A stretch of DNA of 64,000 nucleotides from Limnohabitans planktonicus II-D5 (GCF_001270065.2 NZ_LFYT02000024.1:1-64000), one strand, 5' to 3'; numbered from the stretch's first letter, positions 45,979 to 56,894 are shown. The notes: generated by a model not told the origin, from the sequence alone. Program-made: numbers and translations.

Positions 45979-47341
45979 GGGTTTGGAGGGCTTGGGCCAC
46001 CTCCACCGCAGTGGGTCGCTGACGCGGCTGATCTGACAGGCAGGCACGGGCCAGTGCTTGCAGGGTTTGGACGGCTGCGTCGGCTGATGAGTCATCTGCT
46101 GTTGAGGACGTGCCTGACTCGTGATGCCAAGGTGTCATGGCAGAGGCTGGCGATGGGGGCTGCACCGCAAGGGCCAATTCTTCCAGCAAACACCCCAAAG
46201 CCCGCACCTCCAGCGCCAGCAGGCTTTGTCGCAGCTCGGGTGTGTCCCCGGGCAATCGCGTGGCCGCGCCAAAGTCACCCAGCCGCGCCTGACCGTGCAC
46301 CGGGTCCATCAGGATGTTGTGGGCATACAGGTCGCCGTGCATCACACCACGCTGGTGCAGGTGCGCCAGCGCATGGGCCACATCGTGGGCAATGCCCAGT
46401 GCCAAAGAGGATGAGAGTTGAAAGCCCGGCGGGTACACGTCGCGGGTGCAGCTTTGCAGACTGGGCGGCCCCGCCAGATTGATGTGTGCGGCGGGAATCA
46501 GCGGCATCAGCAAACCCTGGGCTTGCGTGGGGTGGTCTGTGAGCCGTGCCACCGGCGTGGTCAGGCTCGGGTGCTGGCCCGCCGCCAGACAGGCGGCCAG
46601 TTCGTCTTCGGGCAGGCCATCACTGGTGACAGCCCCTTTGAACAGCTTGAGCGCCAAGGCGTGTGGCCAATCCGTGGCCAGCACGCGGTGGATGTGGCCC
46701 GAAGCGCCCTCGCCCAGCAGCGGGCCGTGCGTCAGATCGGGCCAAGCGATGCCTGGCAAGTCAGACCCTGCGGGACAAACCCAGCCCAGGGCATTGCCCG
46801 CCAAGGCCAACCAGGACAGGCGCGGTAATTCGGTCAGCCAGCCGGGCACCTTGCCCAGACGGTTGGCCGAAACGCGCAGCAATTCCAGTTTTTGAGCAGC
46901 CTGCAGGCTATCGGGCAGCCCGGTGAGTTGGTTGCCCGCCAGCATCAGCTTTTGCAAAGCGGGGCGTCGGCCCAATTCGGTGGGCAAATGGCCGATGGCG
47001 TTGTCCGTCAGGGTCAGCCATCGCAAGGCAGGGGGCAGCGAGGCGGCAGGCACATGGGCAATCCGGTTGGCCTTGAAGCCGACCATTTGCAAAGCCGGGC
47101 AATCGCCCAGCACTTCGGGCAGCACTTCAAATTCGTTGTCCGAGGCAAACAGCACCTGCAACTTGTGCAGTTGGCTCAGCTGGTGCGGAAAATCGCGCAG
47201 GCGGTTGCCGCTCAGGTTGAGCACCTCCAGCGTGTCGGCCAGGGCAAAAACCTCGTCCGGCACTTCGGTCAGGCCGCAAGACAGATCTAGGCGGCGTGTG
47301 CCCGCCAGTGCGCCGCTGCGCAGTTGTTCAAGGGTGTGCAT
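45968..47341 (-). CDS. Leucine-rich repeat protein with C-terminal Ser/Thr kinase domain
   Basis: 457 aa. Residues about 15-200 are leucine-rich repeats with the pattern LEVLNLSGNRLRDFPHQLSQL. From about 215 a protein kinase follows: glycine loop LLGEGASGHIHRV, Lys in ALALKLFKG, catalytic loop GVMHGDLYAHNILMD (HxD....N) and DFG in RLGDFGAATRL. The key residues for activity are present. No signal peptide or membrane helix. ATG 47341 gives the natural N-terminus; upstream sequence belongs to array F. The target is unknown. Confidence 0.85.
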   Translation of the reverse strand: MHTLEQLRSGALAGTRRLDLSCGLTEVPDEVFALADTLEVLNLSGNRLRDFPHQLSQLHKLQVLFASDNEFEVLPEVLGDCPALQMVGFKANRIAHVPAASLPPALRWLTLTDNAIGHLPTELGRRPALQKLMLAGNQLTGLPDSLQAAQKLELLRVSANRLGKVPGWLTELPRLSWLALAGNALGWVCPAGSDLPGIAWPDLTHGPLLGEGASGHIHRVLATDWPHALALKLFKGAVTSDGLPEDELAACLAAGQHPSLTTPVARLTDHPTQAQGLLMPLIPAAHINLAGPPSLQSCTRDVYPPGFQLSSSLALGIAHDVAHALAHLHQRGVMHGDLYAHNILMDPVHGQARLGDFGAATRLPGDTPELRQSLLALEVRALGCLLEELALAVQPPSPASAMTPWHHESGTSSTADDSSADAAVQTLQALARACLSDQPRQRPTAVEVAQALQTLKP

Positions 47342-47436
47342 GCCGGAAAGTGTGTTCGGTGTGTGTCGTTGCAAAGGGCTTGATTGTGACTTGAGTGCAC
47401 TTGACGCTTTGGGTGGATGAAACCAACTGCACATTT

Positions 47437-48746
47437 GTAGGTCGGTGGTCGCAGACCTCGACAAATGCTTGCTCACCGCAACTGCCAGAGAAGTGCTTGT
47501 GCTTGATGGGAAACGTCGGACTCTTCGAGTACCGACCTACGGGAGGCGGTCATGCGGGGGTGGTTTCCATAAAGGCCAGCACCGCGTCCAGCATGCGCTG
47601 CACATTTGTAGGTCGGTGGTCGCAGACCTCGACAAATGCTTGCTCACCGCGACTGCCAGGAAAAGGGCTTGAGCTTGATGGGAAACGTCGGACTCTGCGA
47701 GTGCCGACCTACGGGAGGCGGTCATGCGGGGTTGGTTTCCATAAAGGCCAGTACCGCTTCCAGCATGCGCTGCACATTTGTAGGTCGGTGGTCGCAGACC
47801 CCGACAAATGCTTGCTCACCGCGACTGCCAGCAAAAGGGCTTTTGCTTGATGGGAAACGTCGGACTCTGCGAGTGCCGACCTACGGGGGGCGGTCATGCG
47901 GGGGTGGTTTCCATAAAGGCCAGCACCGCTTTCAGTATGCGCTGCACATTTGTAGGTCGGTGGTCGCAGACCCCGAAAAATGCTTGCTGACCGCGACTGC
48001 CAGGAAAAGGGCTTTTGCTTGATGGGAAACGTCGGACTCTGCGAGTACCGACCTACGGGGGGGCGGTCATGCGGAGGTGGTTTCCATAAAGGCCAGCACC
48101 GCTTCCAGCATGCGCTGCACATTTGTAGGTCGGTGGTCGCAGACCCCGACAAATGTTTGCTCACCGGTTTTGCCAGGGAAAAGGGCTTGCGCTTGATGGG
48201 AAACGTCGGACTCTACGAGTGCCGACCTACGGGAGGCGGTCATGCGGAGGTGGTTTCCATAAAGGCCAGCACCGCTTCCAGCATGCGCTGCACATTTGTA
48301 GGTCGGTGGTCGCAGACCTCGACAAATGCTTGCTCACCGCGACTGCCAGGAAAAGGGCTTGAGCTTGATGGGAAACGTCGGACTCTTCGAGTGCCGACCT
48401 ACGGGAGGCGGTCATGCGGGGGTGGTTTCCATAAAGGCCAGCACCGCTTCCAGCATGCGCTGCAAATTTGTAGGTCGGTGGTCGCAGACCCCGACAAATG
48501 CTTGCTCACCGCGACTGCCAGCAAAAGGGCTTGTGCTTGATGGGAAACGTCGGACTCTACGAGTGCCGACCTACGGGAGGCGGTCATGCGGAGGTGGTTT
48601 CCATATAGGCCAGCACCGCTTTCAGCATGCGCTGCACATTTGTAGGTCGGTGGTCGAAGACTCCGACAAATGCTTGCTGACCGCGACTGCCAGGAAAAGG
48701 GCTTGTGCTTGATGGGAAACGTCGGACTCTTCGAGTGCCGACCTAC
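47437..48746. repeat. REPIN array F containing copies of the hutG 3' end
   Basis: Eight units starting GTAGGTCGGTGGTCGCAGAC at 47437, 47608, 47780, 47952, 48125, 48298, 48470 and 48642 (171-173 bp period). Each unit is a REP half, a 52-53-base core ending TTGATGGGAAAC, the inverted half ending GCCGACCTAC or ACCGACCTAC, then about 60 bases (CGGTCATGCGGGGGTGGTTT ... CAGCATGCGCTGCACATTT). On the minus strand that last segment encodes [15 protein letters not shown] and a stop, matching the true hutG end [15 protein letters not shown] at 48757. Confidence 0.92.
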
Positions 48747-48756
48747 AAGTGGGCGG

Positions 48757-49578
48757 TCATCCCGGGGAGGTTTCCACAAGGGCCAGCACGGCCTCCAGCA
48801 TGCGCCGTACATGGGGTTGTACGCCTTTCGCCACCTCAGGCAGATAGTCAAACGGCCAGCTTTCCTGCATGTAGCTGCACTGCGTCATTTCCAGCTGCAC
48901 GGCGTGGATGCCTTGCGCCGGATTGCCATACTGGCGCGTGATGTGCCCGCCCTTGAAGCGGCCATTGAGCACGGCGGTGTAGCTCGGTGCTGACTGGCCA
49001 ATGGCCAGCAGCTGCTCGGCCAGCAAAGGTGAGCAGCTGGTACCGTCTGCCGTGCCCAGGTTCAGGTCGGGCAAACGGCCTTCAAAAAATCGCGGAACCA
49101 CCGAGCGGATCGAGTGCGCGTCCCACAAGGCCGCGACGCCATGCTGCGCCTTGATGCGGGTCAGCTCTTGCGCCAGTTGCGCGTGATAGGGTTGCCAAAT
49201 GGCTTCGCGGCGCTCGGCAATTTCGGCCTCGCCTGGCACATCGGCCGGGTCGCGGTACAGCGGCTGGTCGTCAAACAAGTCCACCGGGCACAGGCCCGTC
49301 ACGCTTTGCCCGGGGTACAGACTGGCTCCGTCTGGCGGGCGGTTCAGGTCGATCACAAAGCGCGAATGCGTGGCCACCAGCACCGAGGCCCCCAGCGCGT
49401 CGGCAAAGTCGTACAGGCGTTCCAGATGCCAGTCGGTGTCGGGCACGCGCTGGGCCTCGTCGGTGAACCGTGCGGCCAATGCGGGCGGCACATGCGTGCC
49501 CACATGCGGCATCGAAATCAGCAAAGGTCGCGTGCCTTGGCGAAAGCGAAAAGGGGGTTCGGTGGTTTGAAAAGTCAT
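48757..49578 (-). CDS. hutG: N-formylglutamate deformylase
   Basis: 273 aa zinc-type amidohydrolase that splits N-formylglutamate into formate and glutamate, the last step of the formyl route of histidine degradation. [37 protein letters not shown] and LWDAHSIRS are the family motifs, with His and Asp/Glu ligands. ATG 49578 overlaps the hutI stop by 4 bases (ATGA). Its C-terminal codons are copied seven times in array F downstream. Confidence 0.93.
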   Translation of the reverse strand: MTFQTTEPPFRFRQGTRPLLISMPHVGTHVPPALAARFTDEAQRVPDTDWHLERLYDFADALGASVLVATHSRFVIDLNRPPDGASLYPGQSVTGLCPVDLFDDQPLYRDPADVPGEAEIAERREAIWQPYHAQLAQELTRIKAQHGVAALWDAHSIRSVVPRFFEGRLPDLNLGTADGTSCSPLLAEQLLAIGQSAPSYTAVLNGRFKGGHITRQYGNPAQGIHAVQLEMTQCSYMQESWPFDYLPEVAKGVQPHVRRMLEAVLALVETSPG

Positions 49579-50885
49579 GCTTGATGAGGAGACAAGGGTG
49601 GATGTTCGGGCAAGGGGCTCATTCGGTGCAGGCCCATGCCATCGACCGCCAAACGGCCCTGGCGCACCACGCTGCAGGCCGGGCGTTGGCCCAGCCAATA
49701 GGCGAGTTCTGCCACATCGCCCAATGGCCACAGCACAAAATTGGCAGGGCACCCGGCTGAAATGCGGCCATGTGTGGCCTGCAGGCCCAACGCCTGCGCG
49801 GCATGGCGTGTCACGCCCGCCAAGGCCTCGGGCACTGTGAGGCGAAACAAGGTACAGGCCATGTTGACCATGAGCAGCAAACTCAAAGCAGGCGAGGTGC
49901 CCGGGTTGTGGTCGGTGGACACGGCCATGGGCACGCCAGCAGCACGCAGGTCGGCAATGGGCGGCAAGTGGGTGTCGCGCAGGGTGAAGTAAGCGCCGGG
50001 CAAGAGCACGGCCACTGTGCCCGCTTGACGCATGGCGGCGATGCCTTCGGCGCTCAGGTGTTCGATGTGGTCGCACGACAGCGCCCCGAAGCGTGCCGCC
50101 AGCGCCGAGCCACCCATGTCCGACAGCTGCTCGGCGTGCAGCTTGACCGGCAAGCCCAGCGCTTGCGCGGCCTGGAAGACTTGCTCGGTCTGGGCCAGCG
50201 TGAAGCCAATGGTTTCGCAAAACACATCCACCGCATCCACCAGGCCTTCGGCAGCGAGCGCGGGCATCATCTCTTCACACACCAGACGGATGTAGTCGTC
50301 GCTGCGTCCGGCGTATTCGGGTGGCAGCGCATGCGCCCCCAAAAACGTGGTGCGCACCGTGACGCCAAACACCTCGCCCAGCCGCCTGGCCACACGCAGC
50401 TGTTTGCGCTCGTGCGCCAGGCTCAGGCCATAACCCGATTTGATCTCGATGGCGCACACGCCTTCGGCCAGCAAAGCCTGCAAACGGGGCACGGCCGCGT
50501 CGAACAAGGCTTCTTCGCTGGCCTGGCGCGTGGCCTTGACGCTGGACACAATGCCGCCCCCCGCTCGCGCCACCTCTTCGTAACTGGCACCGGCCAAGCG
50601 CATGGCAAATTCGTTGGCGCGTTGGCCGCCGTACACCAGGTGCGTGTGGCAGTCGACCAGGCCGGGCGTGACCAAGGCACCTTGGCCGTCGTGTGAGGGC
50701 AGTGGCCGGTAAGCGTCTGGCAAATCGGTGTGTGCACCCACCCAGGCGATGGCCCCTTGCGCGACCACGATGGCCCCATCGGGCAGGGCTGGTGTACCTG
50801 CACCCAAGGCCTCAGGGGCCAGGTGCAAGTGATGCCAGACGCCGTCGGCACTGGGCATGGCCGCCAAGTTGAAACCGTCAGTCAT
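49575..50885 (-). CDS. hutI: Imidazolonepropionase
   Basis: 436 aa metal-dependent amidohydrolase. Opens imidazolone propionate to formiminoglutamate. Metal-binding [11 protein letters not shown], the [11 protein letters not shown] segment, [20 protein letters not shown] and [10 protein letters not shown] are diagnostic. I start at ATG 50885 (MTDGFN); a GTG five codons earlier is in frame. It begins 16 bases after the hutU stop. Confidence 0.95.
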   Translation of the reverse strand: MTDGFNLAAMPSADGVWHHLHLAPEALGAGTPALPDGAIVVAQGAIAWVGAHTDLPDAYRPLPSHDGQGALVTPGLVDCHTHLVYGGQRANEFAMRLAGASYEEVARAGGGIVSSVKATRQASEEALFDAAVPRLQALLAEGVCAIEIKSGYGLSLAHERKQLRVARRLGEVFGVTVRTTFLGAHALPPEYAGRSDDYIRLVCEEMMPALAAEGLVDAVDVFCETIGFTLAQTEQVFQAAQALGLPVKLHAEQLSDMGGSALAARFGALSCDHIEHLSAEGIAAMRQAGTVAVLLPGAYFTLRDTHLPPIADLRAAGVPMAVSTDHNPGTSPALSLLLMVNMACTLFRLTVPEALAGVTRHAAQALGLQATHGRISAGCPANFVLWPLGDVAELAYWLGQRPACSVVRQGRLAVDGMGLHRMSPLPEHPPLSPHQA

Positions 50886-50901
50886 GGTTCGCTTCACCAC
50901 A

Positions 50902-52599
50902 TCACTTGATCATGGGCAACTTCAGCCCTTGCTTTTTGGCGGTGGCCACGGCCAGCTCGTACCCGGCATCGGCGTGGCGCATCACGCCTGAGGCGCTGTC
51001 GTTGACCAGCACACGCGCCAGGCGCTCGGCCGCTGCGTCGGTGCCGTCGGCCACGATGACCATGCCCGAATGTTGTGAATAGCCCATGCCCACGCCGCCG
51101 CCGTGGTGCAGGCTGACCCAGCTGGCGCCGCCTGCGGTGTTGAGCAAGGCGTTCAGCAGCGGCCAGTCGCTCACGGCGTCGGTGCCGTCTTTCATGGCTT
51201 CGGTCTCGCGGTTGGGGCTGGCCACCGAGCCGGTGTCCAGGTGGTCACGGCCGATCACGATGGGGGCTTTGAGTTCGCCCGTGCGCACCATCTCGTTGAA
51301 GGCCAGACCGGCCAGGTGCCGCTCACCCAGGCCCAGCCAGCAAATGCGTGCAGGCAGGCCCTGAAAGCTGATGCGTTCACGCGCCATGTCGAGCCAGCGG
51401 TGGGTGTGCGTGTTGTTCGGAAACAGTTCCTTGATTTTGGCGTCGGTTTTGTAGATGTCTTCGGGGTCACCCGACAAGGCCACCCAGCGGAACGGGCCCT
51501 TGCCTTCGCAAAACATGGGGCGGATGTAGGCGGGCACAAAGCCGGGGAAGTCGAATGCGTTTTTCACGCCATGGTCAAAGGCCACCTGGCGGATGTTGTT
51601 GCCGTAATCCACCGTGGGGATGCCCATGGCCTGAAAGTCCAGCATGGCTTGCACCTGGGTGGCGCAGCCTTGTGCAGCTTCGGCCTTCAGGCGGGCGTGC
51701 TGTGCGGGGTCGTGCTGGGCGGCTTTCCACTGCGCCACGGTCCAGCCCGGGGGCAGGTAGCCGTTGATCAGGTCGTGCGCCGAAGTCTGGTCGGTCACCA
51801 GATCGGGGCGCATGCCGCCTGCCTTGGCGCGACGCACCAACTCGGGCAGGATCTCTGCCGCGTTGCCCAACAGGGCAATCGAGATCGCCTCTTTGGCGGC
51901 GGTGTGGTGTGCGATCAGGGCCAGAGCATCGTCCAGGTCTTTGGCCTGCTTGTCCACATAGCGGGTGCGCAAACGGAAGTCGATGCTGCTTTGCTGGCAT
52001 TCGATGTTCAGTGAGCACGCTCCGGCCAGCGTGGCGGCCAAGGGCTGTGCGCCGCCCATGCCGCCCAGTCCGGCCGTCAAAATCCAGCGGCCTGTCCAGT
52101 CGTTGTGGTAGTGCTGGCGACCCGCCTCCACAAAGGTCTCGAACGTGCCTTGCACGATGCCTTGGGTGCCGATGTAAATCCACGAGCCCGCCGTCATCTG
52201 CCCGTACATGAACAGGCCCTTGCGGTCGAGTTCGTTGAAGTGCTCCCAATTGGCCCACTTGGGCACGAGGTTGGAGTTGGCAATCAGCACACGCGGCGCG
52301 TTGGCGTGCGTCTTGAACACGCCCACGGGTTTGCCCGATTGAATCAGCAAGGACTCGTCTTCGTTCAGGTCTTTGAGAGAAGCCAGGATTTGGTCAAAGC
52401 AGGCCCAGTCGCGGGCGGCGCGGCCAATGCCGCCGTAGACCACCAAGCTTTGCGGGTTCTCGGCCACCTCGGCGTCCAGGTTGTTCTGGATCATGCGGTA
52501 AGCGGCTTCGGTGACCCAGTTCTTGCAAGTGAGCGTGCTGCCACGCGGCGCACGCACCACGCGGGTCGGGTCGAGGCGGGGGTCGATGGAGGGGGTCAT
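50902..52599 (-). CDS. hutU: Urocanate hydratase
   Basis: 565 aa NAD-dependent enzyme. N-terminal [23 protein letters not shown], the NAD region [27 protein letters not shown], and the active-site Cys region [20 protein letters not shown] with [17 protein letters not shown] and [26 protein letters not shown] lies 5 bases before the ATG. Full length. Confidence 0.97.
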   Translation of the reverse strand: MTPSIDPRLDPTRVVRAPRGSTLTCKNWVTEAAYRMIQNNLDAEVAENPQSLVVYGGIGRAARDWACFDQILASLKDLNEDESLLIQSGKPVGVFKTHANAPRVLIANSNLVPKWANWEHFNELDRKGLFMYGQMTAGSWIYIGTQGIVQGTFETFVEAGRQHYHNDWTGRWILTAGLGGMGGAQPLAATLAGACSLNIECQQSSIDFRLRTRYVDKQAKDLDDALALIAHHTAAKEAISIALLGNAAEILPELVRRAKAGGMRPDLVTDQTSAHDLINGYLPPGWTVAQWKAAQHDPAQHARLKAEAAQGCATQVQAMLDFQAMGIPTVDYGNNIRQVAFDHGVKNAFDFPGFVPAYIRPMFCEGKGPFRWVALSGDPEDIYKTDAKIKELFPNNTHTHRWLDMARERISFQGLPARICWLGLGERHLAGLAFNEMVRTGELKAPIVIGRDHLDTGSVASPNRETEAMKDGTDAVSDWPLLNALLNTAGGASWVSLHHGGGVGMGYSQHSGMVIVADGTDAAAERLARVLVNDSASGVMRHADAGYELAVATAKKQGLKLPMIK

Positions 52600-52640
52600 G
52601 GGGTCTCCTTGAGGGTGAGCAATGGATACATAAGAGGCGT

Positions 52641-54179
52641 TCAGCGCAGGCCGGGCAAATCAAGGCCCGAGCCGCATTGCAGCAAGGCACCGCTTTTGAC
52701 CATGTCGATGGCCGCTTGCATGTCGGGCTGGATGTGGCGGTCGTCGCTCAGGTGCGCTACGCGTGTGCGCAGCAAAGCCATGGCGCTGGCCAGGGGCGCA
52801 CTGGTGTGCAGCGGCGCATGAAAGTCACAGCCTTGGGCCGCGGCCATCCACTCGATGCCGATCACCGCCATGGCGTTGTCGGCCATGGGCAGCAGGCGGC
52901 GTGCACCGTGCGCGGCCATGGACACATGGTCCTCTTGGTTGGCCGAGGTGGGGATCGAATCGACACTGGCCGGGTAGGCGCGTTGTTTGTTTTCTGAGAC
53001 CAGCGCAGCCGCGGTGACCTGCGGGATCATGAAGCCCGAATTGAGTCCCGGCTTGGGTGTCAGAAATGCGGGCAGCCCCGACAGCGCCGGGTCCACCAGC
53101 ATGGCGATGCGGCGCTCGGCCAAAGAGCCGATTTCGCAAATGGCCATGGCGATCATGTCGGCGGCAAAGGCCACCGGCTCGGCGTGGAAGTTGCCGCCCG
53201 ACAGCGATTCGTCGGTGTCGCTGAAGATCAGCGGGTTGTCGGACACGCCGTTGGCCTCGGTCTCCAGCAACTGGGCGGCGTTGTGCAGCACATCGAAACA
53301 CGCGCCCATGACCTGCGGCTGGCAGCGCAGGCAATACGGGTCTTGCACGCGCTCGTCCCCCTGCAAATGCGAGGCGCGGATGGCGCTGCCGCTGAGCAAC
53401 TGGCGCAGGGCCTCGGCGGTGGCGATCTGCCCCCGGTGCTTGCGCAGGCGGTGGATGCGGGCATCAAAAGGCGCGTCCGACCCCTTGGCCGCATCGGTGG
53501 CCAAAGCACCGGTGAGCAGGGCCGACTGGAACAGGCGCTCGGCTTCAAACAAACCGGCCAATGCGTTGGCGGTGGAAAACTGCGTGCCATTGAGCAGGGC
53601 TAAGCCTTCTTTGGGGCCGAGCGTCACCGGGGTCAGGCCCACGCTGGCCAGCGCTTGTTCGGCGGGCATGCGGCCTTGGGGCGTGTCGGCATCGCCCATG
53701 CCGATCATCACGGCCGTCATGTGCGCCAGCGGGGCCAGATCGCCCGAGGCCCCAACCGAGCCCTGACAAGGCACCACCGGGATGATGCCCTGGGTCAGCA
53801 TGGCTTCCAGCAAAGCCAGCGTGGCCGGGCGAATGCCCGAAGCGCCTTGGGCCAGACTGGCGATTTTCAAAGCCATCATCAATCGGGTGATGGCCACCGG
53901 CGTGGCTTCGCCCACACCCGCAGCGTGCGAGAGCACGATGTTGCGTTGCAGGGTTTCCAGGTCTTCGGCAGGAATGCGCACGCTGGCCAATTTGCCAAAG
54001 CCGGTGTTGATGCCGTACACAGGCTCGCCCTTGGCCACGATGCGGGCCACGCTGTCGGCACTGGCTTGAATCGCCGTGGCGCAAGCCGTGTCCAGCACGG
54101 GAGTAGCGCCCCGGTAAATGGCGCACCAATCGACCAAAGGCACCTGGCCGGGAATGAGGTTCAAAAATGTGTGTGTCAT
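52641..54179 (-). CDS. hutH: Histidine ammonia-lyase
   Basis: 512 aa. Deaminates histidine to urocanate. The MIO cofactor forms from Ala-Ser-Gly in [19 protein letters not shown] (about residue 145); the catalytic Tyr lies in [12 protein letters not shown] and further signature is [17 protein letters not shown] chose ATG 54179 for its family-like N-terminus; an ATG nine codons earlier (54206) is possible. A REPIN of the second family sits upstream, between it and hutC. Confidence 0.95.
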   Translation of the reverse strand: MTHTFLNLIPGQVPLVDWCAIYRGATPVLDTACATAIQASADSVARIVAKGEPVYGINTGFGKLASVRIPAEDLETLQRNIVLSHAAGVGEATPVAITRLMMALKIASLAQGASGIRPATLALLEAMLTQGIIPVVPCQGSVGASGDLAPLAHMTAVMIGMGDADTPQGRMPAEQALASVGLTPVTLGPKEGLALLNGTQFSTANALAGLFEAERLFQSALLTGALATDAAKGSDAPFDARIHRLRKHRGQIATAEALRQLLSGSAIRASHLQGDERVQDPYCLRCQPQVMGACFDVLHNAAQLLETEANGVSDNPLIFSDTDESLSGGNFHAEPVAFAADMIAMAICEIGSLAERRIAMLVDPALSGLPAFLTPKPGLNSGFMIPQVTAAALVSENKQRAYPASVDSIPTSANQEDHVSMAAHGARRLLPMADNAMAVIGIEWMAAAQGCDFHAPLHTSAPLASAMALLRTRVAHLSDDRHIQPDMQAAIDMVKSGALLQCGSGLDLPGLR

Positions 54180-54218
54180 GTGCTGGGTGCTGAGGGGATG
54201 GGTCATGACCAGCTTATT

Positions 54219-54342
54219 CAGCCGGCCTGTTGAAGTCTTGAGCGAAAGGCCTGTCGCAGGTGTGTTGGTGTAGGAGCCCACCCTGTGGGCGATGGGCGTG
54301 GCACACGCCCCTGAAACCATCGCCCACAGGGTGGGCTCCTAC
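54219..54342. repeat. Element H2: complete REPIN of the second family between hutC and hutH
   Basis: GTAGGAGCCCACCCTGTGGG at 54270 and its exact inverted partner ending at 54342 bracket a 21-base core, giving a 73-bp REPIN. Left of it is CAGCCGGCCTGTTGAAGTCT (54219-54238), the same end sequence seen at element H1. In RNA it would form a long hairpin inside the hut transcript. Confidence 0.8.
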
Positions 54343-54413
54343 ACGAGAGGCAGAACGCGTGAAACGGAGGAGAGAACTGGCAAACATCATGGGCCTTCAG
54401 TTTCGTGCAGGCA

Positions 54414-55241
54414 TCAGGTCGACATCGGGTTGCCACTGGCGCTGTAGCGGCTGCCCAGGCGGTAGCGGCTGGCCGGGTGCAGGCAGCGCACCAGGGTCAC
54501 CGGCACGCCCTGGGTCCAGGTGCGGCGTGTGAGCAGCAAGCAGGGCTCGGCCGCGTCCATTTGCAGGCGCTGCGCCTGCTCGGGTGTGGGCAGCACCGCA
54601 TCGACCACATGCTCGATTTCGTCAAACGGCACGGTGCGCACCAAAAATTCCGAAGGCTGTTGCTGCGTGAAATCTTGCTGCGCAAAGTCGGGCACCACCT
54701 GCGGGTTGACAAAGCGGTCTTCGAGCTGAATGGGCACGCCATCTTCCAGGTGCACACACACCGAATGGAACACCGACTCGCCGGTGCGCACATTCAGGGC
54801 GGCAGCCACTTCCAGGGTGGCCGCCACGCGTTCGACCACCAACATTTCGCAGGCGTAGTCGTGCCCGCGTTGGCGGATTTCGCTGGCCAGGTTGACGATT
54901 TGCAGCAAGTTGGCCTGCGGTTTTTGTTCGGCCACAAAACTGCCCACACCGGCCACGCGCACGATGCGCCCCTGAGTCACCAACTCGCGCAAGGCCCGGT
55001 TGACGGTCATGCGCGAGATGCCAAACTGCGCCACCAGCTCGTGCTCGGACGGCAGGCGGTCACCCGCACGCAGCGTGCCGTCTTGAATCTGGCGGGCAAT
55101 GTGGTCCTTGACCTGCTGGAACAAGGCCACATCGCCCGAGGCCGGCCGCGCCGCCCGCGCTTTGTGCGGGCGGTGGGCGGTGGCCGTGTCAGTGGCCATG
55201 TGTGTGGCCAACTGGGCGGGAGAAGGAGCAAGGCGGGTCAT
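54414..55241 (-). CDS. hutC: GntR/HutC-family repressor of histidine utilisation
   Basis: 275 aa. N-terminal winged HTH of the GntR type (LRAGDRLPSEHELVAQFGISRMTVNRALRELV) and a C-terminal UTRA ligand domain (YACEMLVVERVAATLEVAAALN ... FVNPQVVPDF). The ligand in the family is urocanate. It lies between the ABC transporter genes and hutH on the same strand. ATG 55241 is preferred over a TTG at 55259. Confidence 0.93.
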   Translation of the reverse strand: MTRLAPSPAQLATHMATDTATAHRPHKARAARPASGDVALFQQVKDHIARQIQDGTLRAGDRLPSEHELVAQFGISRMTVNRALRELVTQGRIVRVAGVGSFVAEQKPQANLLQIVNLASEIRQRGHDYACEMLVVERVAATLEVAAALNVRTGESVFHSVCVHLEDGVPIQLEDRFVNPQVVPDFAQQDFTQQQPSEFLVRTVPFDEIEHVVDAVLPTPEQAQRLQMDAAEPCLLLTRRTWTQGVPVTLVRCLHPASRYRLGSRYSASGNPMST

Positions 55242-55277
55242 GAAGGGCGTCGGTTTCAAAGCAGCGTGAAAGCTGAC

Positions 55278-56060
55278 TCAGTGCAGATCGGTGGCCATGG
55301 CTTCGGCACGAATTTCTTCGGTCAGCCGCGCCTTGAGGGCCATGAACTCGGGCGAGGTCTTGATCGTGTAATGCCGGGGGTGCGGAAAGTCCACCGCCAG
55401 CTCGGTCTTGATGCGGCCAGGCCGGGCGCTGAACACCGCCACGCGGTTGGCCATGAAGATGGCTTCGTCGATGTCGTGCGTGACGAACAGCACGGTTTTT
55501 TGGGCGGACTCCCAAATGCCCAAGAGCAGCTCTTGCATCAGCACGCGGGTCTGGTTGTCCAGGGCACCAAAGGGCTCGTCTAGCAACAAGATTTTGGGGT
55601 CGTTGGCCAGCGCCCGTGCAATCGCCGTGCGCTGCTGCATGCCGCCCGACAGCTGCTTGGGGAAGTGCTGCTCAAACCCGCGCAGCCCCACCTTGGCGAT
55701 GAAGAAATCGGCCCGTTCTTTTTGCTCGCGCTCGGGCATGCCGCGCTCGCGCAGGCCAAAGCGGATGTTGTGCTCGATGGTCAGCCACGGAAACAGCGTG
55801 TAGCTCTGAAACACCATGCCCCGGTCGGCCCCCGGCCCTTGCACCGGTACACCGTCCAGCAGCACCTGCCCGGTGGTGGGCTGGTCCAGCCCCGCCACGA
55901 TGCGCAGCAAGGTGGATTTGCCGCAGCCCGATGGCCCGAGGATGGTGACGAAATCGTTTTCGCGCACCTCAAAATCCACCGGCGTGAGCGCCTGGGTTGT
56001 TTGGCCTTTGGGCGAAGTGAAGACGCGTGAGACGCCTTGAATGGACAGTTGGCTGCTCAC
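55278..56060 (-). CDS. ABC transporter ATP-binding protein (SsuB/TauB family), hut-linked
   Basis: 260 aa. Walker A GPSGCGKST, signature LSGGMQQR, Walker B ILLLDEPFGALD, switch His in FVTHDIDEA. Belongs to the nitrate/sulfonate/taurine-type importers. Start GTG 56060 overlaps the permease stop (GTGA). Position at the head of the hut operon suggests uptake of histidine, urocanate or a related compound (inference). Confidence 0.9.
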   Translation of the reverse strand: MSSQLSIQGVSRVFTSPKGQTTQALTPVDFEVRENDFVTILGPSGCGKSTLLRIVAGLDQPTTGQVLLDGVPVQGPGADRGMVFQSYTLFPWLTIEHNIRFGLRERGMPEREQKERADFFIAKVGLRGFEQHFPKQLSGGMQQRTAIARALANDPKILLLDEPFGALDNQTRVLMQELLLGIWESAQKTVLFVTHDIDEAIFMANRVAVFSARPGRIKTELAVDFPHPRHYTIKTSPEFMALKARLTEEIRAEAMATDLH

Positions 56061-56890
56061 AGTGAACTCCAGGCAAACAGGCGGCGGTTGAGCGCCTTGA
56101 ACGCAAAGTCAGACACCAGCCCGATCAGGCCGATGACGATGATGCCGAAGATGATTTGCCCAGTGTTGAGCAGCGCCTGGCTGTCGGTGATCATGTGGCC
56201 AATGCCAGACGACGAGCCGATCAACTCGGCCACGATCACATAGGTCCAGGCCCAGCCCAGCACCAGGCGCAAAATTTCGGCGATCTCGGGCGCAGCACCT
56301 GGAATCAACACCCGTTTGACGATGCCCGCCGGGTTGGCCCCCAGGGTGTATGCGGCTTCGACCAGGTCACGCCGGGCCGCGCCCACACACACCGCCACCA
56401 TCAACACGATCTGAAACACCGAGCCAATGAAGATGACCAGCACCTTTTGCAATTCGCCAATGCCGGCCCACAAGATCAACAAGGGGATGAAGGCAGAGGC
56501 GGGCAAATAACGACAAAAGGACACGAAGGGTTCCAGAAAAGCCTCGACCCCCTTGTGCGCGCCCATGGCAATGCCCAGCGGCACGGCGATCAGGCTGGCC
56601 AAAATGAAGCCCGCCAACACGCGCCAAATCGTCATGCCGATGTCGAACATGAAGTTGAATTCGGTGAACAAGAGGATGGCCTCTTGCACCATGGTCACCG
56701 GGCTGGCCAAAAAGGTGGGCGAGACATAACCGCCCAACGTGAAAAACGCCCACGCGGCAAAAAACAAAATGAAAAAACCGATGCCCAGCAACCACCGCGA
56801 CTGCGCGCGCACGGGCTCCAGCGGGGCCAGTGCGCGGCGGCGTGGCCGCACAGCGATCGATGGGGTCGAAGTCGGGTGTACGCTGGCCAT
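56057..56890 (-). CDS. ABC transporter permease (SsuC/TauC family), hut-linked
   Basis: 277 aa with about six membrane helices after a basic N-terminus. FMFDIGMTIWRVLAGFILASLIAVPLGIAMG and the EAA loop EAAYTLGANPAGIVKRVLIPGAAPEI are diagnostic of the BPD_transp_1 family. ATG 56890 starts 4 bases after the binding-protein stop. Confidence 0.9.
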   Translation of the reverse strand: MASVHPTSTPSIAVRPRRRALAPLEPVRAQSRWLLGIGFFILFFAAWAFFTLGGYVSPTFLASPVTMVQEAILLFTEFNFMFDIGMTIWRVLAGFILASLIAVPLGIAMGAHKGVEAFLEPFVSFCRYLPASAFIPLLILWAGIGELQKVLVIFIGSVFQIVLMVAVCVGAARRDLVEAAYTLGANPAGIVKRVLIPGAAPEIAEILRLVLGWAWTYVIVAELIGSSSGIGHMITDSQALLNTGQIIFGIIVIGLIGLVSDFAFKALNRRLFAWSSL

Positions 56891-56894
56891 GGCT

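Noticed and set aside
48757-50220. Longer hutG reading frame starting near 50220
   Set aside because: The extra N-terminal part is an out-of-frame reading of hutI; the family start is ATG 49578, coupled to the hutI stop.
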